This document shows, one piece after another, positions 26,285-34,963 of a stretch of 64,000 bases of DNA; within the stretch, counting starts at the first letter, position 1; every line of letters starts with the position of its first letter. The stretch lies in the NCBI RefSeq assembly GCF_001976065.1, contig NZ_MNAH01000013.1:126142-190141 (forward strand). The letters are read 5' to 3'. The stretch is from Pseudomonas putida. Lineage in GTDB: Bacteria; Pseudomonadota; Gammaproteobacteria; Pseudomonadales; Pseudomonadaceae. The translations under genes were made by a program, and so were the position numbers. The notes beneath the pieces were generated by a model. That model was not told the origin of the DNA. It made no database searches and saw only the letters and a list, made by a program, of their open reading frames with translations.

Positions 26285-27794
26285 GGAATATTCTCCCTTC
26301 GGCGACGCGTCGGCGCAGCAGCAGCGACGGCCGGTAGCGTTCTTCGCCATAGGTGGCTTGCAGGTTTTCCAGCACGGTCAGGATCTGCTTGAGCCCTATG
26401 GCGTCGGCCCAGGCCAACGGGCCTTGGGGGTAGTTGACTCCGGCGCGCATGGCCAGATCGATGTCGGCCGCCGAGGCCACGCCTTGCAGCAGGGCATCGG
26501 CCGCTTCGTTGGCCAGCATCGCCACGGTGCGCAGGACGGCGAGGGCAGGGCTGTCGCTGAGCAGGCTGACCTTGAGGCCGGCGCGTTGCAGCAGGGCGAT
26601 ACCTTGTTCCAAGGCCAGGGGATCAATGCCCGCCGCGTAACTGATGGCGATGCGTTGGGCCTGGGTGTAATCGAGGGTCAGGTCCAGCAGGATCAGGTTG
26701 CGCAGGCCGTCTTCCCTGGCGCGCTGACACGCCATGCGCCCGTCGCTCAAGGCCAGCACTGCGTCACCAACCCGCAACAAGCCGCGGCCATCGCGCTGGA
26801 TGACGTCGAGGCCTTGCTCGCGCAGACGAACCAGCAAACCTCGGGCGATGCCCAGGTCGCCTTCGGCAATGCACACCTGGACATTCGCATCGCTGCCGAT
26901 CTCGGCGGCTGGCGGACGCTCGGCCCCTTGGGCATAGCTGTAGAAACCTTGGCCGCTTTTGCGCCCCAGGCGCCCGCCGTCCACCAGCTCTTTCTGGATC
27001 AGCGAAGGCAGGAAGCGCGTGTCCTGGTAATAAGCGTCGAACACCGAGCAGGTCACGGCATAGTTGACGTCATGGCCGATCAGGTCGGTCAGCTCGAACG
27101 CACCCATGGCAAAGCCGCCGGCCTCGCGCATCAGCGCATCCAGCGTCGCGCAATCCGCGGCGCCTTCCTGGAGCATGCGCAGGCTCTCGGCATAGAAAGG
27201 CCGGGCCACGCGGTTGACGATGAAACCCGGGGTGGAGCGGGTGTGCACCGGTTTTTTCCCCCAGGCTTTGGCGGTGTCGTACAGGCACTCGGCCAAGGCC
27301 GGATCGCTGGCCAGGCCGCAGACCACTTCCACCAGCGGCATCACCGGCGCCGGGTTGAAGAAGTGCAGGCCGAGCAGGCGTTGTGGGTGATCGAGCTGCG
27401 CGGCGATGCGGGTGATCGACAGCGACGAGGTATTGCTGGCGAGGATGCAGTGCTCGCCGCAGATCTCTTCCAGTTGGCGGAACAGTGCGCGCTTGACCTC
27501 GAGGTTTTCGACGATGGCTTCGATGATCAGCGCGCAATCGGCCAGGGCTTCGATCGCTTCCACGGCGTGCAGGCGGGCAATCGTCGCACTGCGCGATTCG
27601 GCGGACAGCTTGCCGTTCTCGACCCGTTTGCCCAGTTGCCGGTCGATGCCGGCAATGGCCTGGGCGGCCGCGCCGGGACGATTGTCCAGCAGAAGCACCG
27701 GATGCCCGGCCTGCGCTGCGACCTGGGCAATGCCGGCGCCCATGGCGCCGGCGCCGATCACGGCGATGCGTGCAGAAGTGTTCAGTGCGCTCAT
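26277..27794 (-). CDS. paaH: PaaH: 3-hydroxyadipyl-CoA dehydrogenase
   Basis: The 505-residue protein begins with an NAD-binding Rossmann motif (IAVIGAGAMGAGIAQ), has the 3-hydroxyacyl-CoA dehydrogenase core (ASNTSSLSIT, LLGLHFFNPAPVMPLVEVV) and a second, C-terminal copy of the helical domain, as in PaaH. It oxidises 3-hydroxyadipyl-CoA. It is separated from paaG by only 3 bp. Confidence 0.94.
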   Translation of the reverse strand: MSALNTSARIAVIGAGAMGAGIAQVAAQAGHPVLLLDNRPGAAAQAIAGIDRQLGKRVENGKLSAESRSATIARLHAVEAIEALADCALIIEAIVENLEVKRALFRQLEEICGEHCILASNTSSLSITRIAAQLDHPQRLLGLHFFNPAPVMPLVEVVCGLASDPALAECLYDTAKAWGKKPVHTRSTPGFIVNRVARPFYAESLRMLQEGAADCATLDALMREAGGFAMGAFELTDLIGHDVNYAVTCSVFDAYYQDTRFLPSLIQKELVDGGRLGRKSGQGFYSYAQGAERPPAAEIGSDANVQVCIAEGDLGIARGLLVRLREQGLDVIQRDGRGLLRVGDAVLALSDGRMACQRAREDGLRNLILLDLTLDYTQAQRIAISYAAGIDPLALEQGIALLQRAGLKVSLLSDSPALAVLRTVAMLANEAADALLQGVASAADIDLAMRAGVNYPQGPLAWADAIGLKQILTVLENLQATYGEERYRPSLLLRRRVAEGRIFHD

Positions 27795-27797
27795 GAC

Positions 27798-28589
27798 TCA
27801 GCGTCCCTTGAAGCTTGGGTTGCGTTTTTCCATGAAGGCGCCGACGCCCTCGCGATAGTCGTCGCTGCGCCCGGCCAGGCGTTGCAGGTCACGCTCCAGT
27901 TCCAGCTGTTCATCAAAACTGTTGCTCATGCTGGCGTTCAGGCTGCGCTTGATCAGCGCCAGGCCGTAGGTTGGCTGGGTGGCCAGGTGTTGCGCCAGTT
28001 TCAGGGCTTCAGCGCGCAGTTCGGCGTCTTCCACGCAGCGATAGATCAAGCCCCATTGCTCGGCCTGTTCGGCCGTCAGGCGATTGCCGAGCAGGGTCAG
28101 GGCCTTGGCGCGGGCCATACCGACCAGGCGCGGCAGGGTCCAGGTGCCGCCGGAGTCAGGGATCAGGCCGATCTTGCAGAATGCCTGGATGAAGCTGGCC
28201 GAACGCGCTGCCAGCACCAGGTCGCAGGCCAGCGGAATGTTCGCGCCGGCACCGGCGGCCACGCCATTGACCGCGCAGATCACCGGCATCGGCAGGTCGC
28301 GCAACTGGCGGATCAGCGGGTTGTAGAACTTTTCGATGGACTCGCCCAGGTCCGGCACGGCGCTGCCCGGCGCGACATTGCGGTCGCTCAGATCCTGGCC
28401 GGCGCAGAAACCACGACCTTCGCCGGTCAGCAGCAGCACGCGCACGTCGGGGTTCTGCCGCACTTGCTTGAGCGCTTCCTTCACTTCGCCATGCATCTGG
28501 GTGTTGAAGCTGTTGAGCTGGTCCGGGCGATTGAGGCTGAGCAGGGCGACGCCGGCCTCGATGGAAAACAGGATGTGTTCGAAGTTCAT
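27798..28589 (-). CDS. paaG: PaaG: ring-1,2-epoxyphenylacetyl-CoA isomerase
   Basis: The 263-residue crotonase-fold protein has FCAGQDLSDR and VNGVAAGAGANIPLACDLVLAAR, typical of PaaG, which turns the epoxide into oxepin-CoA and also isomerises a later enoyl-CoA. The catalytic Asp lies in the LIPDSGGTW segment. It lies 38 bp after paaF. Confidence 0.94.
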   Translation of the reverse strand: MNFEHILFSIEAGVALLSLNRPDQLNSFNTQMHGEVKEALKQVRQNPDVRVLLLTGEGRGFCAGQDLSDRNVAPGSAVPDLGESIEKFYNPLIRQLRDLPMPVICAVNGVAAGAGANIPLACDLVLAARSASFIQAFCKIGLIPDSGGTWTLPRLVGMARAKALTLLGNRLTAEQAEQWGLIYRCVEDAELRAEALKLAQHLATQPTYGLALIKRSLNASMSNSFDEQLELERDLQRLAGRSDDYREGVGAFMEKRNPSFKGR

Positions 28590-28627
28590 GGTCTTGGCGC
28601 TCTCTTGGCGGATCTCGAATTCAGTGA

Positions 28628-29401
28628 TTACTGGCCGGCGAAGGTCGGCGTGCGTTTTTCCTGGAAGGCGGCGATGCCCTCGTCGCGATCGCGGGTGCCG
28701 GCCAGCACGGTGAAGGCGTGACGCTCGAAACGCAGGCCGCTGGCCAGGTCGGTGTCCATGGCCTTGAGCAGCGCTTCCTTGGCCAGGCGTACCGCCAGCG
28801 GTGCCTTGGCGGCGATGTTGCGAGCGATCTGCAGGGCGCGATCGACGGTGAATTCCGGCTGGGTGACTTCGCTGACCAGGCCGGCGCGCTGGGCCTGGCG
28901 GGCGTCGATCGGCTCGCCGGTCAGGACCATCTGCATGGCCATGGATTTGCCGACGGCGCGCAGCAGGCGTTGGGTGCCACCCGCGCCGGGCATGATCCCG
29001 AGATTGATTTCCGGCTGGCCGAAGCGGGCGTCTTCACCGGCCACGATGATGTCGGCGTGCATCGCCAGTTCGCAGCCACCGCCAAGGGCGAAGCCGTTGA
29101 CAGCGGCGATCAATGGTTTGTTGAAGCGAGTAATGGCCTGCCATGAGGCCTGGCGCGGGTCGTCAAGGATGCCGACCAGGTCGCGCTCGGCCATTTCCTT
29201 GATGTCGGCACCGGCGGCGAAGGCTTTGCGACTGCCGGTCAGGACCACGGCACGGGTCTCGGGGTCGGCTTGGGCAACGCTCAATTCGTCAGCCAGTTCG
29301 CCCAGCAGCTGGGTATTGAGGGCGTTCAGCGCTTGCGGGCGCTGCAGGGTAATCAGGCGAACACCTGGCTCGATGAATTCGACGGCAAGGGTTTGAGGCA
29401 T
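28628..29401 (-). CDS. paaF: PaaF: 2,3-dehydroadipyl-CoA hydratase
   Basis: The 257-residue enoyl-CoA hydratase has FAAGADIKEMAERD and VNGFALGGGCELAMHADI, with the catalytic Glu in LGIMPGAGGTQR. It hydrates 2,3-dehydroadipyl-CoA. It is the first gene of the paaFGHIJK operon. The start at 29401 is chosen over an upstream in-frame codon because homology begins there. Confidence 0.94.
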   Translation of the reverse strand: MPQTLAVEFIEPGVRLITLQRPQALNALNTQLLGELADELSVAQADPETRAVVLTGSRKAFAAGADIKEMAERDLVGILDDPRQASWQAITRFNKPLIAAVNGFALGGGCELAMHADIIVAGEDARFGQPEINLGIMPGAGGTQRLLRAVGKSMAMQMVLTGEPIDARQAQRAGLVSEVTQPEFTVDRALQIARNIAAKAPLAVRLAKEALLKAMDTDLASGLRFERHAFTVLAGTRDRDEGIAAFQEKRTPTFAGQ

Positions 29402-29749
29402 GGCGGATGCCCTCACGGAGCGCTCGGCGGTGATGCCGGCTTGTTATTGGATCGGCTGCAAGGGGCCGGTTTTGCCGGAGTATACCTACAACGTGATACG
29501 CAAATGCAATAACAAAATAGATTTAATGTGTCTTATTTTTGTGCGGTCAGCTGTGATCCTGTAATGCCGTATCGTCGTGTGTGGTGGGTTTATCCCCTAT
29601 TTCATTGGGTTTTACGGCGGTTTTTACAGCGCGGCGCAGGTCGTCGGAAAACCCTCATTCAAGTGATACGCTTTTTTGTCTTTGTGAATGTAAAAGCGAT
29701 ATGATACAAAACAAGTCAATATCTGCATCGCTTTGTGAAGGAAGCTGCC
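29402..29749. promoter_or_regulatory. Divergent paaF / paaY promoter region with repeated GTGATACGC motifs
   Basis: This 348-bp AT-rich gap separates the divergent operons. GTGATACGC occurs twice (29493-29501 and 29663-29671), and a related GCGATATGATACAAAAC follows at 29696-29711. The same GATAC core flanks the paaA promoter, so these are candidate PaaX operators. The PaaX binding role is known for the pathway; the site assignment is inference. No gene is seen here. Confidence 0.55.
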
Positions 29750-30346
29750 ATGACCTGCTACAGCCTTGATGGCCTGACCCCGGTGGTTGACCCGAGTGCC
29801 TATGTGCATCCGTCCGCCGTGTTGATCGGCGACGTGATCATCGGCCCCCACTGTTATGTAGGGCCGCTGGCCAGCCTGCGCGGTGATTTCGGGCGGATCG
29901 TGCTGGAGGAGGGCGCCAACATTCAGGACACCTGCGTGATGCACGGCTTCCCCGACAGCGACACGGTGGTGGAGCGCAACGGTCACATCGGCCACGGCGC
30001 GGTGTTGCACGGTTGCCGGATCGGCGCCGACGCGCTGGTGGGCATGAATGCGGTGGTGATGGACAACGCGCGCATCGGACCAAGGTCCTTCGTGTCGGCG
30101 GCGGCCTTCGTCAAGGCCGGTTTCGAATGCCCCGAGCAGTCTCTGGTGATGGGCGCGCCGGCCAGCGTCAAGCGCACCCTCAGCGATCAGGAAGTGGCGT
30201 GGAAACAAGCGGGCACCCGCGAGTATCAGCAACTGGCCAGGCGGTGCCTGGAGCAGATGCAGGTGTGTGAACCGTTGGCAGAGCCGGAGCCGGGTCGGCC
30301 GCGGATCAGTGACAGTGGGTTGCGGCCCAAGGGCAGCGGCCAGTGA
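29750..30346 (+). CDS. paaY: PaaY: hexapeptide-repeat thioesterase-like protein
   Basis: The 198-residue protein is a left-handed beta-helix of the gamma-carbonic-anhydrase type: repeated hexapeptides (VLIGDVIIGPHCYVG, RIGADALVGMNAVV) with metal-site histidines in MHGF and GHIGHGAVLHG. PaaY in the family acts as a thioesterase that relieves CoA trapping. The ATG at 29750 follows GAAGGAAG. It is followed by a REP element and paaX. Confidence 0.92.
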   Translation: MTCYSLDGLTPVVDPSAYVHPSAVLIGDVIIGPHCYVGPLASLRGDFGRIVLEEGANIQDTCVMHGFPDSDTVVERNGHIGHGAVLHGCRIGADALVGMNAVVMDNARIGPRSFVSAAAFVKAGFECPEQSLVMGAPASVKRTLSDQEVAWKQAGTREYQQLARRCLEQMQVCEPLAEPEPGRPRISDSGLRPKGSGQ

Positions 30347-30360
30347 ATGCAAAACTTCCC

Positions 30361-30449
30361 TGTGGGAGCGAGCCTGCTCGCGAAAGCGGCGGGTTAGTCA
30401 CCACAGATGTTGGATGTCAGACCGATTCGCGAGCAGGCTCGCTCCCACA
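30361..30449. repeat. REP doublet of the GTGGGAGC family
   Basis: TGTGGGAGCGAGCCTGCTCGCGAA and its inverse lie in the gap between paaY and paaX. Confidence 0.85.
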
Positions 30450-30512
30450 AGGGGTTGGGATTAACCCCATGGCTTTCGGTATATTCCTTTTCTTTTTTTG
30501 CTCGGTACGCCC

Positions 30513-31436
30513 ATGTCGTCCCTGACACCCTTGAACCATCTGATTACCCGCTTTCAAGAGCAGACGCCGATCCGCGCCAGTTCCCTGATCATCACCCTCT
30601 ACGGTGATGCCATCGAACCCCACGGCGGAACTGTCTGGTTGGGCAGCCTGATCCAGTTGCTCGAACCGATCGGCATCAACGAGCGGCTGATCCGCACCTC
30701 GATTTTCCGCCTGACCAAGGAAGGCTGGCTGACCGCCGAGAAGGTCGGCCGGCGCAGTTATTACAGCCTGACCGGTACCGGCCGCCGACGTTTCGACAAG
30801 GCGTTCAAGCGGGTCTACAGCACCAGCATGCCGGCTTGGGATGGCTCCTGGTGCCTGGTGATGCTGTCGCAGCTGACTCAGGACAAGCGCAAACAAGTGC
30901 GCGAAGAGCTGGAATGGCAAGGTTTTGGTGCGATTTCGCCGGTGGTGCTGGCCTGTCCGCGCAGCGACCGCACCGACGTCAACGCGACGCTGCTCGACCT
31001 CGGCGCGCAGGAAGAAACCATCGTCTTCGAAACCACCGCCCAGGACGTGCTCGCCTCCAAGGCCCTGCGCCTGCAGGTGCGCGAGAGCTGGAACATCGAA
31101 GAGCTGGCGACCCATTACAGCGAGTTCATCCAGCTGTTCCGGCCGCTCTGGCAAGCGCTTCGCGAGCAGGAAAACCTGCAGCCGTCCGACTGCTTCCTGG
31201 CGCGGATCCTGCTTATTCACGAATACCGCAAGCTGCTGCTGCGTGACCCGCAACTACCAGACGAGTTGCTGCCCGGTGATTGGGAAGGTCGTGCGGCCCG
31301 GCAGTTGTGCCGCAACATTTACCGTTTGATCTACGCCAAGGCCGAGGAATGGCTGAACAGCGCACTGGAAACCGCCGACGGCCCGTTGCCGGATGTGGGC
31401 GAGAGTTTTTATCGACGCTTTGGCGGGTTGAAATAA
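30513..31436 (+). CDS. paaX: PaaX: phenylacetyl-CoA-responsive repressor
   Basis: The 307-residue protein has the PaaX-type winged helix in its first 100 residues (SSLIITLYGDAIEPHGG, NERLIRTSIFRLTKEGWLTAEK) and the full C-terminal PaaX domains (RRFDKAFKRVYS, WDGSWCLVML). It represses the paa operons until phenylacetyl-CoA binds. The start at 30513 is an ATG; a TTG 15 bp upstream is less likely. Confidence 0.94.
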   Translation: MSSLTPLNHLITRFQEQTPIRASSLIITLYGDAIEPHGGTVWLGSLIQLLEPIGINERLIRTSIFRLTKEGWLTAEKVGRRSYYSLTGTGRRRFDKAFKRVYSTSMPAWDGSWCLVMLSQLTQDKRKQVREELEWQGFGAISPVVLACPRSDRTDVNATLLDLGAQEETIVFETTAQDVLASKALRLQVRESWNIEELATHYSEFIQLFRPLWQALREQENLQPSDCFLARILLIHEYRKLLLRDPQLPDELLPGDWEGRAARQLCRNIYRLIYAKAEEWLNSALETADGPLPDVGESFYRRFGGLK

Positions 31437-31521
31437 CCCGTCGACGGTCAGGGAGAGTCGCTGTTCAGGAGAACCTGCTAATTGACGTAGACAATAAAAA
31501 TAAGCCTGCGTGAGGCCTGAC

Positions 31522-32436
31522 ATGATTTCAACAACCGCACAGCGCCAGGATGGGTTCGATCAGTGGATCCATCAGATCAACCAGATCTGTGGCGCCTTCA
31601 ACGCACAGCCCCTGGGCAGCGACTTTGCTGGCCAGATCCGTGAATACCGCAGCGATGCCCTCAAGCTCAGCTTCGTTGACGCCTGCCAGGCGCGGCTGTA
31701 CCGCACGCCGCAGGAAGTGGCGGCGGGCGAGGGTGGCAAGTACTTTGCGGTGTTCCAGCTCGATGGCACCGCGGGCATGGCCCAGGGCGACGACAGGGTT
31801 TTATTGTCCGCCGGGGAAATCACCTTGATCGATGCTGCGCGGCCCAGCGATTTCACTTACAGCGAAAACTCCCGACAGTTGTCGCTGATCCTGCCGTCTC
31901 AACTGGTCGAGCAGACCCTGCGCTTCAACCAGGTCAAGTGCGGCCATCGGATTGCCGCGTCGTCGCCGATCGCCATGCTCTCGCATCGTCTGATTCTCGA
32001 CGCCACCCGCCAACAGCACCTGACCCGGCAGGAAAGCGAAGCGACCCTGGAGGCGATCGTCAGTCTGTTGCGTCCGGCCATCAGCCAGACCGACGATTGC
32101 ACGGATCCGCACGAGCGTACCTTCCGCAAGACCCTGAGCTTCATCGACCAGCACATCCGCTGCGAAGAGTTGTGCCCGGAATGGCTGGCGCGGGAAGTCG
32201 GCATGTCGACCCGCGGCCTGTACCGCATGTTCGCCAAGAAGGGTTTGGTGGTGGCGCGCTACATCAAGAACCGCCGGCTGGACCTGTGCGCCGAGTCCCT
32301 GCGTCAATCGCGCAAGGAAGAGAAATTGTCGGTGCTGGGGTATTCCTGGGGGTTTTCCGATTCGAGCTACTTTTCCACGGCGTTCAAATCACGCTTCGGC
32401 ATTGCGCCGGGGGAGTATCGCAAGCAATACGCTTGA
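31522..32436 (+). CDS. feaR: FeaR: AraC-family activator of amine oxidase and aldehyde dehydrogenase genes
   Basis: The 304-residue protein matches FeaR of E. coli over its whole length: QWIHQINQICG at the start, GEITLIDAARPSDF in the middle, and a C-terminal AraC HTH pair (PEWLAREVGMSTRGLYRMFAKKG, SWGFSDSSYFSTAFKSRFG). FeaR activates tynA and feaB when phenylethylamine or tyramine is present. The facing tynA gene supports the call. The ATG at 31522 is preferred over a GTG 12 bp upstream. Confidence 0.92.
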   Translation: MISTTAQRQDGFDQWIHQINQICGAFNAQPLGSDFAGQIREYRSDALKLSFVDACQARLYRTPQEVAAGEGGKYFAVFQLDGTAGMAQGDDRVLLSAGEITLIDAARPSDFTYSENSRQLSLILPSQLVEQTLRFNQVKCGHRIAASSPIAMLSHRLILDATRQQHLTRQESEATLEAIVSLLRPAISQTDDCTDPHERTFRKTLSFIDQHIRCEELCPEWLAREVGMSTRGLYRMFAKKGLVVARYIKNRRLDLCAESLRQSRKEEKLSVLGYSWGFSDSSYFSTAFKSRFGIAPGEYRKQYA

Positions 32437-32444
32437 TCGCATTT

Positions 32445-32512
32445 TGTAGGAGCCCGGCTTGCCGGCGAAGGCGTACTTACGGACGCCTTCGCCGGCAAGC
32501 CGGGCTCCTGCA
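32445..32512. repeat. REP doublet between feaR and tynA
   Basis: TGTAGGAGCCCGGCTTGCCGGCGAAGGCG and its inverse are separated by only about 10 bp. It lies between the converging feaR and tynA and can fold into a long hairpin that would end both transcripts. Confidence 0.85.
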
Positions 32513-32530
32513 ATTTTGCGTTCCAGCCCG

Positions 32531-34819
32531 TTATTTCGGGGCGTTGAGGTTCAGCGTCGGGGTTTCATCGAAGAAGTTCCACGGCTTGAGCAACACATGC
32601 ACCCATTCGGTCGGCATGATCGGCCATTCTTCGGCCCGGGCGATGTGGGTGGTGCCGGTGGTCAGCCAGACCACGTCGTCGGTGTTCTCGATCGAATGGT
32701 TATCCTGGGTGAATTGCCCCAGTCCCGAGTCTTTGGCCGAGCGGTTCGGGTACTTGCCTTCCGGGTATTTTTCCTGCGGATTGTATTGCGTCACCCACAG
32801 CTGTTTATCCATGAAGCTCAGGCGGTGGTACAGCCATTCATCGTTGCCGAAGTTGGCGCCCTTGGCCACCGGGTGCGTGCCACCGGCATAGGGAATCAAC
32901 TGGTAGGACACCGGGTTGCCGACCTTGTTTTCCTTGCTGAAGTTGGTCAGCAGGCGCACGGTCGACGGGTCGAATTTCTGCGCCGCCTGCTGTTCGGTGC
33001 TGACCACGCGGGTTTCGGTCTGCATGGTGCTCGTGCGCGGGCCGCCACGGTCGTTCGGCAGCACCACCGGGTTCACTTCCACCAGGGAGTTTTGCTCGCC
33101 GTCCACGTCCATATCGAGACGGAAGTTGTAGATGTGCTGGTGCGTGGTACCGACGATGTTGTGGTCCAGCAGGGTGCCGTAGCGCGTGTCTTCCTTGGCA
33201 GTGTCTTCGTGCATGGTCCTGGACTTGACGCCCTTGACCGCTTCGATGCCGGTGGCGCCGGCGTCGATGCCGAGGGTGCCGTTCTGCTGGAAGACCCAGT
33301 CGAAGATGTAGTCATAGTTGCCGACGGTGCTGATCCAGCGCACCACCAGTTCTCGTCGCTCGGTGCTGAGGTTGGGCTGGCCCATTTCCTGGTGTTTGTA
33401 TTCCGGCCCGGCGTAGCGCTCGAACACCGCCATGGCCCGCGGGATCGCGGTCGGTGCGCCGGTGTAGTCGGCGATGGTAGCGTCCAGCAGCACGGCGTTT
33501 TCAGGGGCGTCCTTGCCGCGCGCGATTGGCGAGGTCAGGGTACCCATGCCGTAGTCACCGGAATCGAGGTAGGCCTTGAAGTACCAGCCGACATCCGGGT
33601 CGCCGTAGGGCACGATCATGCCGCCCAGGGAGCCTTCGTACATGATCTTGCGTTTCTTGCCCTTGTCGTCATAGGTGACCGTGGACAGGATAGGGCCGAC
33701 CCGCGAATCGAGGCGAACGTGGAAATCCCAGTTCTGCCAGTGAATGCTGTTGCCGGTGATGGTGTAGTTCTTGCCCTCGGGTTCGATGATTTCCAGCGGC
33801 TTGACCGCCACGCCCTTGCGCCCGCGGCCGTCGTAGGGCGTGGGTTTCATCGGCACCGGGATCAGCGCTTCGTCTTCGATCTTGATGAGCTTTTTCTGCT
33901 CCAGATCGACAATCGCCACCAGGCCCTCGATCGGGTGCGCCCAATAGTTGCCGTCGTCGACATTGAGGTAGCTGACGATCTTCAGCAGGCGCTTGTCCTG
34001 GGCCAGCCCGTCCTTGCCGTCGAAATAACCGACGGTCAGCGGCGTTGCCACGACCTTCTTTACATCGTTGATGCCGCGCTTGGCCAAGGCCTGGGCGTAT
34101 TCGGGACTGGTCTCGACTGCGGTCTGCACCGTGGCGAAATCATCCAGCAACACCATGCCGTGGGCGCCTTCGATCGGCTTCCAGGCGTTGAGCGTCTTGC
34201 TGTCGAGATCCACCAGCGCTTCGATTACATGTTTGCCATCCAGCACCACGATATTGGCCTGGCGCGACTGGGTGACGTTTTGCCCGGTGAAGACGAAGTT
34301 CCACACCTGATCCTTCGGCGGTTCCTTGACCGATACCTCGGTGAAGCGAAAACCTGGCTTGTAGTGTTCCGATTGCTTGATGATGTCCACGGCCGTGGTG
34401 ATTTCAGCCGCGCTCAGGGGGTTGAGCGGGCTGGGGCGGGTCTCGACGACGAAGGTCGTGTCCAGGCCGGACTGGAAGACCTGGTTGATGAAGTCCCTGG
34501 ACATGTACGCCGTCTTGCCCTTGAACACCACAGGCACCGTCAGCTCCAAGCGCTTGCCGTTGAGCATGGCCACTTTGCTGTCGGGCTTGACCTTGAGGTA
34601 GACACCGTCCTTGGCAATGGTGAACAGGTTCGAGTAGTCGTCCCACTTGACGCTGGCACCAAACTCCTCAAGGCCCGCTTGCAACGGCACCATTTCGGCC
34701 TTGCCGCCATGGGCCTGGGCGTTGCCCATGGACAACGGCAGGCCGAGGACGCTCAGGGAGATGGCCAGGGCGAGCCGGGCAAGCGGTGATCTTTTGGGCG
34801 ATGCTTTGGCGCTGGACAT
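32531..34819 (-). CDS. tynA: TynA: periplasmic copper amine oxidase (primary-amine oxidase)
   Basis: TynA oxidises phenylethylamine and tyramine to aldehydes with release of ammonia and H2O2 in the periplasm. The 762-residue precursor has a signal peptide (cleavage near NAQA-HG), an N-terminal copper-amine-oxidase domain 1 as in E. coli TynA, and the catalytic domain with LDSGDYGMGTL (catalytic Asp), VGNYDY with Tyr502 as the topaquinone precursor, and the HQH copper ligands in THQHIYNF. It ends like the E. coli protein (WNFFDETPTL). It supplies phenylacetaldehyde; the aldehyde dehydrogenase gene is not in the window. Confidence 0.96.
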   Translation of the reverse strand: MSSAKASPKRSPLARLALAISLSVLGLPLSMGNAQAHGGKAEMVPLQAGLEEFGASVKWDDYSNLFTIAKDGVYLKVKPDSKVAMLNGKRLELTVPVVFKGKTAYMSRDFINQVFQSGLDTTFVVETRPSPLNPLSAAEITTAVDIIKQSEHYKPGFRFTEVSVKEPPKDQVWNFVFTGQNVTQSRQANIVVLDGKHVIEALVDLDSKTLNAWKPIEGAHGMVLLDDFATVQTAVETSPEYAQALAKRGINDVKKVVATPLTVGYFDGKDGLAQDKRLLKIVSYLNVDDGNYWAHPIEGLVAIVDLEQKKLIKIEDEALIPVPMKPTPYDGRGRKGVAVKPLEIIEPEGKNYTITGNSIHWQNWDFHVRLDSRVGPILSTVTYDDKGKKRKIMYEGSLGGMIVPYGDPDVGWYFKAYLDSGDYGMGTLTSPIARGKDAPENAVLLDATIADYTGAPTAIPRAMAVFERYAGPEYKHQEMGQPNLSTERRELVVRWISTVGNYDYIFDWVFQQNGTLGIDAGATGIEAVKGVKSRTMHEDTAKEDTRYGTLLDHNIVGTTHQHIYNFRLDMDVDGEQNSLVEVNPVVLPNDRGGPRTSTMQTETRVVSTEQQAAQKFDPSTVRLLTNFSKENKVGNPVSYQLIPYAGGTHPVAKGANFGNDEWLYHRLSFMDKQLWVTQYNPQEKYPEGKYPNRSAKDSGLGQFTQDNHSIENTDDVVWLTTGTTHIARAEEWPIMPTEWVHVLLKPWNFFDETPTLNLNAPK

Positions 34820-34927
34820 GGGTGCATTCCTGGAGAAAAGCCGGTGACTGGCATTCTTGCACTTTGCTACAGCCAGTCGATGCCTGCATTGGGATTCCTG
34901 CCAGATTGCTTTGACTGTGTGCCAAAC

Positions 34928-34949
34928 CTGTAGGAGCCGGCTCCTACAG
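34928..34949. repeat. Short 22-bp palindrome, collapsed REP unit
   Basis: CTGTAGGAGCC/GGCTCCTACAG is a perfect 11+11 palindrome with no spacer. It has the ends of the TGTAGGAGC REP family but lacks the core, as if the middle of a doublet were deleted. It lies just after the DUF3313 gene stop and may act as its terminator. Confidence 0.7.
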
Positions 34950-34963
34950 TAATAGAAGCGTCC

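Noticed and set aside
26064..28721. Very long plus-strand open frame opposite paaG, paaH and paaI
   Set aside because: It is antisense to three intact paa genes and arises from high G+C in the opposite phase; it has no ribosome-binding site and no familiar content.
32459..34789. 776-codon plus-strand open frame opposite tynA
   Set aside because: It is a phase shadow of the well-matched amine oxidase gene.
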